Origin: Profundicola sp048268105
GTDB lineage: Bacteria; Bacteroidota; Bacteroidia; Flavobacteriales; Weeksellaceae
Direction of reading: 5' to 3'
Assembly: GCA_048268105.1 (NCBI GenBank)
Contig: JBLWWH010000017.1
Location: 1 to 51,608 of the forward strand
Length of the DNA: 51,608 nt
Under the pieces are notes generated by a model. It searched no databases. It was not told the origin of the DNA and saw only the letters and a program-made list of their open reading frames with translations. Positions 38,375 to 47,200 of the stretch are shown in pieces. The translations under genes were made by a program, and so were the position numbers. Positions within the stretch are counted from its first letter, which is position 1; each line of letters opens with the position of its first letter.

Positions 38375-38402
38375 CACATTCTAAAGTACAATAAAAATAT
38401 TT

Positions 38403-39719
38403 ATGATGGATACAAAAACCACCTATATTCCGTACAAAGTTAAAGATATTTCTTTAGCTGATTATGGTCGCAAAGAAATTAAATTAGCTGAGGCGGAAAT
38501 GCCAGGACTTATGGCGCTAAGAGAAGAGTTTGGTGCTAAAAAACCTCTAAAAGGCGCTCGTATTGCTGGTTGTTTACACATGACAATTCAAACAGCAGTG
38601 CTTATCGAGACTTTGGTTGAATTAGGTGCTGAAGTAACTTGGTCTTCTTGTAACATTTATTCTACCCAAGACCATGCGGCGGCGGCTATTGCTGCGGCTG
38701 GAATTCAGGTTTATGCTTGGAAAGGTCTTACAGAGGAGGAGTTCGATTGGTGTATAGAACAAACCTTATTCTTTGGCGAAGATCGCAAACCATTGAATCT
38801 AATTTTAGATGATGGTGGAGATTTAACCAATATGGTGTTGGATAGATATCCTGAATTGGCAGAAGGAATCAAAGGTTTGTCTGAGGAAACGACTACGGGA
38901 GTATTACGTTTATATGAGCGCATGAAAAAAGGAACTTTACCTATGCCAGCTATTAACGTAAATGATTCGGTAACCAAATCTAAATTCGATAATAAATACG
39001 GATGTAAAGAATCAGCTGTAGATGCAATTCGGCGTGCTACAGATGTTATGATGGCAGGTAAAGTGGCTGTGGTTGCAGGTTATGGAGATGTAGGAAAAGG
39101 AACTTCGGCTTCATTACGTGGTGCGGGTGCCAGAGTGATTGTGACTGAAATCGATCCTATCTGTGCATTGCAAGCTGCTATGGATGGATTTGAGGTGAAG
39201 AAAATGGACGATGCAGTGAAAGAAGCTGACATTGTTGTAACAGCTACAGGAAACAAGGATATCATCAAAGATCGTCACTTCAAGGCGATGAAAGACAAAT
39301 GTATCGTTGGAAATATTGGACATTTCGATAATGAAATCGACATGGCTTGGTTGAATTCTAATTATGGAAATACCCGTGATGAAATTAAACCTCAAGTTGA
39401 TTTATACAACATCGAAGGTAAAGAAGTAATAATCTTATCTCAAGGTAGATTAATGAACTTAGGAAACGCAACAGGTCATCCTTCTTTTGTAATGTCTAAC
39501 TCATTTACTAACCAAACTTTGGCTCAATTAGAATTATGGTTAAACCCAGAACAATACGAGAACAAAGTATATGTTTTGCCGAAGCATTTAGATGAAAAAG
39601 TGGCAAGATTACACTTAGCCAAAATTGGTGTTGAATTAGACGTTTTAACAGAAGAGCAATCTACTTATATCGATGTTCCTGTTGAAGGGCCATTTAAATC
39701 GGATATGTACCGTTATTAA
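38403..39719 (+). CDS. ahcY: Adenosylhomocysteinase
   Basis: A 438-residue enzyme that hydrolyses S-adenosylhomocysteine to adenosine and homocysteine, relieving product inhibition of methyltransferases. Seen are the N-terminal PLKGARIAGCLHMTIQTAVLIETL, SSCNIYSTQDHAAAAIA, NDSVTKSKFDNKYGC, the NAD site GYGDVGKGTSASLRGAGA (about 223-240) and the C-terminal KSDMYRY. Length and motifs are complete. ATG occurs twice in a row at the start; either works. Confidence 0.97.
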   Translation: MMDTKTTYIPYKVKDISLADYGRKEIKLAEAEMPGLMALREEFGAKKPLKGARIAGCLHMTIQTAVLIETLVELGAEVTWSSCNIYSTQDHAAAAIAAAGIQVYAWKGLTEEEFDWCIEQTLFFGEDRKPLNLILDDGGDLTNMVLDRYPELAEGIKGLSEETTTGVLRLYERMKKGTLPMPAINVNDSVTKSKFDNKYGCKESAVDAIRRATDVMMAGKVAVVAGYGDVGKGTSASLRGAGARVIVTEIDPICALQAAMDGFEVKKMDDAVKEADIVVTATGNKDIIKDRHFKAMKDKCIVGNIGHFDNEIDMAWLNSNYGNTRDEIKPQVDLYNIEGKEVIILSQGRLMNLGNATGHPSFVMSNSFTNQTLAQLELWLNPEQYENKVYVLPKHLDEKVARLHLAKIGVELDVLTEEQSTYIDVPVEGPFKSDMYRY

Positions 39720-39745
39720 GAATAACTTAGAACATACAAATTAAG

Positions 39746-39778
39746 AAAGTTGGAGTTTTTATAAACTTCGACTTTTTC
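39746..39778 (+). terminator. Probable ahcY terminator
   Basis: A 13-bp imperfect stem (AAAGTTGGAGTTT with AAACTTCGACTTT, using G-T pairs), a 4-base loop and a short T run, 27 bases after the ahcY stop. Confidence 0.65.
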
Positions 39779-40163
39779 ATTTATAACAAAATAGGTAAGT
39801 GCGGAGTGTAAGGCAGATTTTGATTCAGAGTCTATCAAATCACTGTAAAGCAATATAAATATTTCATGACGAAACAATTCTTATCAGTCTAAGTGATTTT
39901 GAGAAACAAAATTGTATCGAAGACACCGACAGGAGTTACAAGACGCAAATCATGCAACTTATCTGTCTATATTTCGATGGATTTTTAAGTAAAATATGTA
40001 ATGTGATAAAAGAAAAATTATATCATAAGAAATATCAAGAATCTGAATTTTCTAATCTTTTAATTCAAAGTAGATTATAAAATTTTAAAACCTACACTAA
40101 TATTTTAAACTAATCTTAAACTACATTAAACACTTGTTAACCCACCATTAAATCACTTCAACA
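39779..40163. other. Gene-free stretch with a possible decayed ORF
   Basis: No complete gene. Plus-strand frame 39859-40080 is open for 73 codons without a suitable start; an internal ATG would leave about 46 residues. It may be the remnant of a gene or chance. The remainder, next to the secreted-protein gene's 3' end, is AT-rich. Confidence 0.35.
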
Positions 40164-40667
40164 CTACCAATAATCACCTTCTTCAACAAATTCTTTAAAG
40201 TCGGAATTCATAGCTCTGAAATATTCAGAAGTACCATCAATACAGGGTTTAAATACCGGAATTGGATTGCCATTTGGATCGAACCAATCTGCAAAAGACA
40301 TTCCTGGATGTGTACCTTCATTAGTTGCTTTTAGATTTTTCACCTCAAAAGAATAGGCCTCGTCTTGGGCTGTAATCAAAACATCATATTCTAGCTCAAA
40401 ACAGTTTTTGGTAGCAAACTTCTGATTAATATAACAAGCTTTATGATTCTCCGCTCCTTGAATATGAATTGAATTTCCAGCGTCTAACTTTATGATTTTA
40501 ATGTTTTCATTCACCAAGTAATCTTCCGCAAAACTCTTTAATTTCTGATAATTTTCTGATTGGTTAAAGTCAGTTTCGGTCGTTACCTTAGTCACCCCCG
40601 ATTTGTTCAACTCTTGGGCATGAGTGAATACAGATAGGAATAAAAAAGTATAAATTAAAATTTTCAT
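40164..40667 (-). CDS. Small secreted protein (possibly DUF4468-like)
   Basis: A 167-residue protein with signal peptide MKILIYTFLFLSVFTHAQ. The mature part has a NYQKLKSFAEDYLVN helix, an IHIQG strand and an ELEYDVLITAQDEAYSFEVKNLKA strand pair, which recalls the DUF4468 beta-fold. The C-terminal half carries MSFADWFDPNGNPIPVFKPC. Cysteines near residues 77, 87 and 142 may form a disulfide. The family call is weak and no function is known. A TATCTTTA box on the minus strand, about 20 bases upstream, may be its promoter. Confidence 0.65.
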   Translation of the reverse strand: MKILIYTFLFLSVFTHAQELNKSGVTKVTTETDFNQSENYQKLKSFAEDYLVNENIKIIKLDAGNSIHIQGAENHKACYINQKFATKNCFELEYDVLITAQDEAYSFEVKNLKATNEGTHPGMSFADWFDPNGNPIPVFKPCIDGTSEYFRAMNSDFKEFVEEGDYW

Positions 40668-41003
40668 TTTCTGTAATTTAGTGTAAAGATAATCTAAGTT
40701 TTGATGTGTGAAAGTGAATTATTGATGAATTTTAAATGAATGGAAAAGATATAGTTGAAATCCTACTCTTATATCGATAAAATCCACAAAATAAACCTAA
40801 ATAAATACGAATTATGCATCTAATTTATTTAAAAATTAAAGAATGATTAAGTATTTAAGTTTAAAACCAAGAATTGAGATAAACTTAAGCGGTTTTATAA
40901 TAAAATTGACTAACTTAAAGCCTTAATTCAAAGTTAGCTAGAGCTGTAGAAAATAAGTCATTAATCTTTGAATTAGCATATTTAAAATAAAAAAACTTAT
41001 ATC
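40668..41003. other. AT-rich region upstream of acnA with inverted repeat
   Basis: No ORF. An inverted repeat with 10-base arms (TAATTCAAAG at 40924-40933, CTTTGAATTA at 40966-40975) brackets the probable acnA promoter region; the right arm overlaps a TAATCTTTG element. It may be an operator, but there is no direct evidence. Confidence 0.4.
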
Positions 41004-43817
41004 ATGAATAAAGATCCATATAACATTAAACGAAAGCTGTCCGTCGGGGGCAAAGACTTCGACTTTTATAGTTTGGTAGAACTTGAAAAGCAAGGTCATG
41101 AGATTTCTAAACTTCCTTTTTCGATTCGTATTCTTCTAGAAAATGTATTGAGAAATTACGATGATTTTGCGATTACGAAAGAACATTTAGAAACCTTAAT
41201 CGGATGGACGCCAAATGCCTCTGAAAAGGATATTCCATTTAAGCCTGCAAGAGTTTTGATGCAGGATTTTACGGGAGTTCCAGCTGTGGTAGATATTGCC
41301 TCATTGAGAGCAGAGGTGGCACGAAAAGGAAAAGATCCTAACAAAATTAATCCGATGATTCCAGTGGATTTGGTGGTGGATCATTCAGTGCAAGTAGATT
41401 ATTTCGGTACAAATTATTCTTATGAAAAGAATATGGATGTAGAGTACGAAAGAAATAGAGAGCGCTATCAGTTCTTAAAATGGGCACAGCAATCTTTCGA
41501 CAACTTTAGTGTAGTTCCTCCTGGAATGGGGATTTGTCACCAAGTTAACTTGGAATACTTGTCTAAAGGTGTTGTAGAGCGCAATGGACAGATTTTCCCT
41601 GATACCTTAGTTGGAACCGATAGCCATACGCCTATGGTGAATGGAATTGGTGTAGTTGCTTGGGGTGTTGGTGGAATTGAAGCCGAAGCCGCTATTTTGG
41701 GGCAACCTATTTATTTTATTATGCCAGAGGTAATTGGTCTTAAATTAACCGGAAAACTTCCTTTAGGTTCTACGGCAACGGATTTGGTTTTAAATATTGC
41801 ACATCTATTACGTCAACATGGTGTGGTAGGCAAATTTGTTGAGGTTTTCGGACCAGGATTAGACCATCTTTCTGTGCCAGATAGAGCAACCATCGGAAAT
41901 ATGTCACCAGAATTTGGGTGTACGATTACGTATTTCCCGATCGATGACAAAACCTTGCATTATATGCGAGAAACCAATCGCGACGAAGCACAAATTAACT
42001 TGGTTGAAACTTATTGTAAAGCCAATATGTTGTGGCGAGAAAATGAGGATAAAATTCAATATTCAACGGTGCTTGAATTAGATGTTTCTAGCATTCAACC
42101 TACGGTAGCAGGGCCTAAAAGACCACAAGATAAAATTGCGCTTAAAGACTTTAAACCAAAATTCATCGACCTTTTAGGTGAATCATTTGGTCGTAGTTAT
42201 ATCGATCCAGACGATAGAGGTCAATTATTTCCTAATGGCGAAATGTCGGAGTCTATTGCTAGGTTTAAAGAAGAAGGTGGTGGAAATCAACCTACGACCG
42301 AAATGCGTTCCGAAAGACCAGACACATCTATTGAGGCAGATGAGAGTAAATTAAAAACAGTTTGGATTACGCAAGGATCTAAAAAGTTTGAACTCTCCGA
42401 TGGATCTGTTGCCATTGCGGCAATTACTTCTTGTACCAATACTTCGAATCCATTTGTAATGATTGGAGCAGGTTTGGTGGCGAGAAAGGCGAGAGAGTTA
42501 GGTATTGATGTGAAACCATGGGTTAAAACATCGCTTGCGCCTGGGTCTAAGGTAGTAACCGACTATTTAGAAAAAGCCGATTTAATGAAAGATCTAGAAG
42601 CGCTCCAGTTCCATTTGGTGGGTTATGGCTGTACTTCATGTATTGGTAATTCAGGCCCGCTTCCTCCACAAATTTCAAAGGCGATTGATGAGTATGATTT
42701 AGTAGTTGCTTCGGTGCTTTCGGGTAATCGAAACTTTGAGGCACGAGTGCACCCACAAGTTAAAATGAACTTTTTGATGTCGCCTATGTTGGTGGTAGCT
42801 TATGCCATTGCGGGTAGGGTAGATATTGATTTATTGAATGAACCGATCAGTTATGATAAGAATCAAAAAGCGATTTATTTAAAAGATATTTGGCCAAGCG
42901 ACGACGAGATACATAAAATTATGAGCGATGTTCTTTCTCCAAAGGATTTTGCTAGAAATTATGGAGAAATTTTCGCTGGAAACGAAATTTGGAGAAATCT
43001 AGAAGTACCTAAAGATAAAGTTTATCAGTGGGATGATAAGTCTACCTATATTCAAGAAATCCCTTTCTTTAAAAACATATCCAATGAGCCACATGCGCTA
43101 CAAGATATTCAAAATGCTAAGGCATTATTGGTGTTAGGTGATAGTATCACAACTGATCATATTTCGCCAGCCGGAGCATTTAATAAAGATTCAGCTGCGG
43201 GTAAATACCTCTTAGAAAGAGGCGTTCCAGAGAATCAGTTCAACTCTTATGGATCGCGTAGAGGAAATGATGAGGTTATGGTTCGTGGAACTTTTGCGAA
43301 TGTTAGGATTAAAAATAAATTGGCAGAGCAGGAAGGAGGATATACTACATATTTACCATCCAGAGAAGAAATGTCAGTTTATGATGCGGCACAAAAATAT
43401 AAAGCAGATAATACGCCTTTAATTGTTCTGACCGGAAAAGAATACGGAAGTGGTTCATCGCGTGACTGGGCGGCTAAAGGAACCTTTTTATTGGGAGTGA
43501 AATGTGTTTTAGCAGAAAGCTACGAACGTATCCATCGAAGTAACCTAGTAGGATTAGGCGTTTTGCCCTTGGAATATAAACCAGGTGATACAGCTGAGAA
43601 ATTAGGTTTAACAGGTAGAGAAAGTTTCAGTATTACAGGAATTTCAGAAGGCTTAACCCCGCACAAAGAATTAAAGGTTATTGCAGAAAATGAACAAGGT
43701 GAAAAGATAGAATTTGGTGTGATTGCACGTTTGGATTCTGATATTGAAATCGCTTATTATCAAAACGATGGGATTTTACAATATGTTTTACGTCAATTTT
43801 TGAATAATGAAGCTTAA
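41004..43817 (+). CDS. acnA: Aconitate hydratase A
   Basis: A 937-residue aconitase of the AcnA/IRP1 type, converting citrate to isocitrate in the TCA cycle. Iron-sulfur ligands are seen in SCTNTSNP (Cys477) and GYGCTSCIGNSG (Cys543, Cys546). Other motifs are VGTDSHTPMVNGIGVVAWGVGG, DSITTDHISPAG (about 713) and GKEYGSGSSRDWAAKG in the swivelling domain. AcnA/IRP-type enzymes can bind RNA when apo, but nothing here shows it. It stands alone, with a terminator-like hairpin about 140 bases downstream. Confidence 0.95.
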   Translation: MNKDPYNIKRKLSVGGKDFDFYSLVELEKQGHEISKLPFSIRILLENVLRNYDDFAITKEHLETLIGWTPNASEKDIPFKPARVLMQDFTGVPAVVDIASLRAEVARKGKDPNKINPMIPVDLVVDHSVQVDYFGTNYSYEKNMDVEYERNRERYQFLKWAQQSFDNFSVVPPGMGICHQVNLEYLSKGVVERNGQIFPDTLVGTDSHTPMVNGIGVVAWGVGGIEAEAAILGQPIYFIMPEVIGLKLTGKLPLGSTATDLVLNIAHLLRQHGVVGKFVEVFGPGLDHLSVPDRATIGNMSPEFGCTITYFPIDDKTLHYMRETNRDEAQINLVETYCKANMLWRENEDKIQYSTVLELDVSSIQPTVAGPKRPQDKIALKDFKPKFIDLLGESFGRSYIDPDDRGQLFPNGEMSESIARFKEEGGGNQPTTEMRSERPDTSIEADESKLKTVWITQGSKKFELSDGSVAIAAITSCTNTSNPFVMIGAGLVARKARELGIDVKPWVKTSLAPGSKVVTDYLEKADLMKDLEALQFHLVGYGCTSCIGNSGPLPPQISKAIDEYDLVVASVLSGNRNFEARVHPQVKMNFLMSPMLVVAYAIAGRVDIDLLNEPISYDKNQKAIYLKDIWPSDDEIHKIMSDVLSPKDFARNYGEIFAGNEIWRNLEVPKDKVYQWDDKSTYIQEIPFFKNISNEPHALQDIQNAKALLVLGDSITTDHISPAGAFNKDSAAGKYLLERGVPENQFNSYGSRRGNDEVMVRGTFANVRIKNKLAEQEGGYTTYLPSREEMSVYDAAQKYKADNTPLIVLTGKEYGSGSSRDWAAKGTFLLGVKCVLAESYERIHRSNLVGLGVLPLEYKPGDTAEKLGLTGRESFSITGISEGLTPHKELKVIAENEQGEKIEFGVIARLDSDIEIAYYQNDGILQYVLRQFLNNEA

Positions 43818-43851
43818 GATAAATAATAACAATAAAAATATATTATAAAAC

Positions 43852-43890
43852 GTACAGCATGCGCCATTTGAGGTGGCTCTGTACATGCTG
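43852..43890. other. Nested hairpin between acnA and the CRISPR locus
   Basis: GTACAG (43852-43857) pairs with CTGTAC (43879-43884), and inside it GCCA (43863-43866) pairs with TGGC (43874-43877). An alternative pairing CAGCATG/CATGCTG (43856-43862 with 43884-43890) overlaps it. There is no T run, so it is not a plain terminator. Function unknown. Confidence 0.45.
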
Positions 43891-43955
43891 AATGGATAAA
43901 AAGATGATTTTATTAAACTCTTTCTGCTTTGAATATTATAAAGTAGGATAAAATT

Positions 43956-44002
43956 AATCACCAAGAGCTTGACGAAGGTTTATAGTTCTTGGTGATTTTT
44001 CT
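43956..44002 (+). terminator. Probable acnA terminator
   Basis: An 11-bp stem (AATCACCAAGA with TCTTGGTGATT) with a 20-base loop, then a T run. It separates acnA from the tracrRNA, which ends just to its right on the opposite strand. Confidence 0.65.
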
Positions 44003-44018
44003 TGTTGAAATAATTAAA

Positions 44019-44103
44019 CAAAAAAATGCCCCGAAGAAAGTCGAGGCGGCTTAAATGTTTTCACAACGGAATAATCCTTATTGTGAATTGCTTTCAAAAT
44101 TGT
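44019..44103 (-). ncRNA. tracrRNA of the type II-C system
   Basis: On the minus strand the RNA would begin near 44103 with the anti-repeat. Positions 44081-44104 are perfectly complementary to crRNA repeat bases 2-25. Next comes a small nexus-like hairpin (GGA..TCC, 44077-44068), the stretch GTTGTGAAAACATTTAAG, and then a terminator hairpin (GCCTCGA with TTCGGGGC) ending in seven T (44026-44020). This order, anti-repeat then nexus then terminator, is the standard tracrRNA layout. A perfect TAnnTTTG box sits just upstream. The plus strand offers no such structure, so orientation is clear. Length about 85 nt; exact ends are inferred. Confidence 0.88.
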
Positions 44104-44107
44104 AAGT

Positions 44108-44115
44108 CAAAGATA
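44108..44115 (-). promoter_or_regulatory. -7 promoter box of the tracrRNA
   Basis: TATCTTTG on the minus strand (perfect TAnnTTTG), placing the start of transcription a few bases on, right at the first anti-repeat base. Confidence 0.65.
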
Positions 44116-44200
44116 AGTAATTTATTTTAAAACATATACATTTTAACAATTATAGTTTATTTGTTAAAGTTTTATTAAGTTTATAGTTCAATTTAATTTT

Positions 44201-47200
44201 ATGAAAAGAATATTAGGACTGGATTTAGGGACAAATAGTATTGGTTGGGCGTTGGTTGAAATTAGCCACCAAAATAAAACTGTAAAAATTATCGGCTTAG
44301 GGTCTCGAATTTTACCGATGGATGCTGGTGAAATTGGTGACTTTGAACGAAGTGGAAAAATCAAAAGTACGGCTGCGCAGAGAACCGAAAAACGAGGCCC
44401 CCGAAGATTAAATGAACGATATTTACTTCGTAGAGATCGTTTGCACTTGGTTCTTGATTTATTGGATGCGCTTCCGAAGCATTACCAATTGGAAATAGAT
44501 TTCTCAAATGCAAAAGGGGAGAAAAGTGGTAAGTTCAAGAAAAACAAAGAGCCGAAGCTGGCATATCTTCCAAAGCAGGTTGGAAAAAAAGCAGAATTTC
44601 TTTTCAAAGACAGCTATCAGGAAATGCTTGATGAACTTGGCATAGAGAATAAAAAGAAAAGCAGAATTCCTTATGACTGGACTTTATATTTTTTACGGCA
44701 AAAAGCACTATCAGAAAAAATTAGCTTGGAGGAGTTGGCTTGGGTATTACTGAGCTATAATCAGAAAAGAGGATATGAGAAGACGGAAGTTGAGGATAAA
44801 TCAACAAAAGAAGGTGAGCAAGTTGACGAGCTAGATTTAAGAGTTAAGCGCGTAATCTCGAAAGTTGACAAAGAAGGCAAACAGTTCTATGAAGTTCATT
44901 TATACGGCAACGACAATTTTGTTTACAATGAATATTCTGATGTTCAAATGACATTTGAAAATGATTTAAAAGAACTTATCAAAACCTCTAAAGTTGATGA
45001 AGAAGGCAATACCGATTATAAAAAAACTGAATTTACAGTTGTTGATATTTACCCCTTGGAAATTCAAGATGTTCATTACGAAAAAGAAGACGGCAAACAC
45101 AAATACACTTTAACATATCAAAATGGCTGGCAAGAAACAAAACAGCCTAACAATTTTACTTTTAAATATAAAAACGCATTGAATAAGTCCTATGACTACA
45201 TTGTAGAAACTGTTTATGACTATCAAGGTAATTTAAAAACTCAGCAAGGTAAAGAACGAAAATTAAGAGAACCCGATTTGAGCGATACATCGAATGATTG
45301 GACATTGCTCAAAAAGAAAACTGAAAAAGAAGCTTTATCCTTCAACTATGACAATGGATACATAGATAAGGAAACCAAAGAACCCAAAAATTATATCTCT
45401 CCCAGAATTTACGATGTTCTAAAAAACGATGCACTTACCGGAAATCGCACAAAGATTATCGGTGGGATGTTTCAGGTGGTGGACAGAGATTTTTATCGGG
45501 AAGAATTGAAGCAAATTATTTCCACGCAACAAGCTTTTCATACGAGTTTAAGAGATAAAGAAATCTTTGAACAGTGTGTAAAAACCCTTTATCCAAAAAA
45601 TAAAAATCATCAAGATGCTTTGTTGAAGAACAAAGATGCCATTCAGCATTTATTAGTCGAAGATATTCTGATGTATCAAAGATCTTTAAAAAGCAAGAAG
45701 TCTGAAATAGCAGATTGTAAATACGAAGTTCAATACTGGAAAACAGTTGAGGATAAAAATGGCAATCCGATACAAGAAGTTGATATAGAAACAGGCGAGG
45801 TTAAGGATAAGAAAGAACCTGTTTACGTCAAGGTTGTTTCGGCTTCGCATCCTTATTTTCAAGAATTTAGAATTTGGGATAAGTTACATAATCTACGTTT
45901 GATCCAACTGGAAAAAGAAGTTGACGGTAAGAAGTTAACCAACGAAGACGTTACCAAAGAATATTTTAAATCTGAAAAAGAATATCAAGAGCTTTTTGAA
46001 GAGTTAAACAATCGTAAATCTTTAAATCAAGCACAGTTTTTAGCATATTGCAAAAAGAAGTTTAAAATCGATTATAAGCCAAAGGAAAGTAATTACGCTT
46101 GGAATTTCCCTGAAGATGAAGAAATTAAAGGTAACGAAATACGTGTAAGTTTTGCTACCCGTTTTAAGCATCGTGGTTTTGCTAATTATTCAGAATTTTT
46201 AACGCAGCAAAAAGAAATAGAATTATGGCATTATTTATATTCTGTTAACTACAAAGAACGTACTGCAAACAACAATAAAAGCTTAACCACATTTTTCAAT
46301 AATTATTTTAAAGGATTTGAAATTGCCGAGGACATCAAAGAAAAAATCATTGTTGACTTTGCAATTTATCCAAAGTTTCCTTCAAGATATTGTGCCTATT
46401 CGGAAAAAGCCTTGAAAAAACTATTGCCTTTCATTCGTTTAGGGAAGCAGGAATGTGAAGATAGCTGGGTGAAAGAAAGTTGGTATCAAAAATGGGTGAG
46501 TGGATTAGCTAAACGACAAGGCGAAATCTTACAGAGATTAAGTCAAATTGATTTTGATGCAGAAAGAGTTGATTTCACTAAAGTAGTTAACACAAATGTT
46601 GATTATCAAAAAGGAGAATTGCCATTCCCGAAAGGCTTGTTTAATGTTTTTAGAGATTTCCAAAGTACAGATGATTTTCAACAGTTGAATTTGACACAGG
46701 CATCCTATTTGGTTTATGGCAGACATTCAGAGTTAGCCCAAGCTAAGTATTGGACCTCTCCAGAAGATATTCGAAATCAACTTCATCAAGAATTAAAACA
46801 ACACTCATTGAACAATCCAGTTGCAGAGAAAGTGATTTTAGAAATGATGCAGGTGGTTGCTGATATTTGGGATTACTATGGACAAGGAGCACCAAATTTC
46901 TTTTCAAAAATTAATTTGGAAGTTGGAAGAGAACTTAAGAAATCTGCCAAGGAGAAAGAAGCGGAAACGAAACGAATGTCTGGTAATAAGGCGCAAAACA
47001 AAAGATTGCGACAAATTTTAGAAGAATACCTGTCGCACAGCTCATTCAAAGCTAATCCCAGAAATCCTGACCATTTCGAAAGATTAAAAATAGCTGAGGA
47101 AGGTGCTGAGCATACCAAGAATAATGTCAGAAAGTTCTTCGACGAAAATGAGGAACTAAAAGGTGCCAAGATATCTAAAAAAGACATCGATGATATCCTC

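Noticed and set aside
38375..38402. SAM or SAH riboswitch before ahcY
   Set aside because: The -7 box leaves a leader of about 20 bases, too short for a known riboswitch of these classes.
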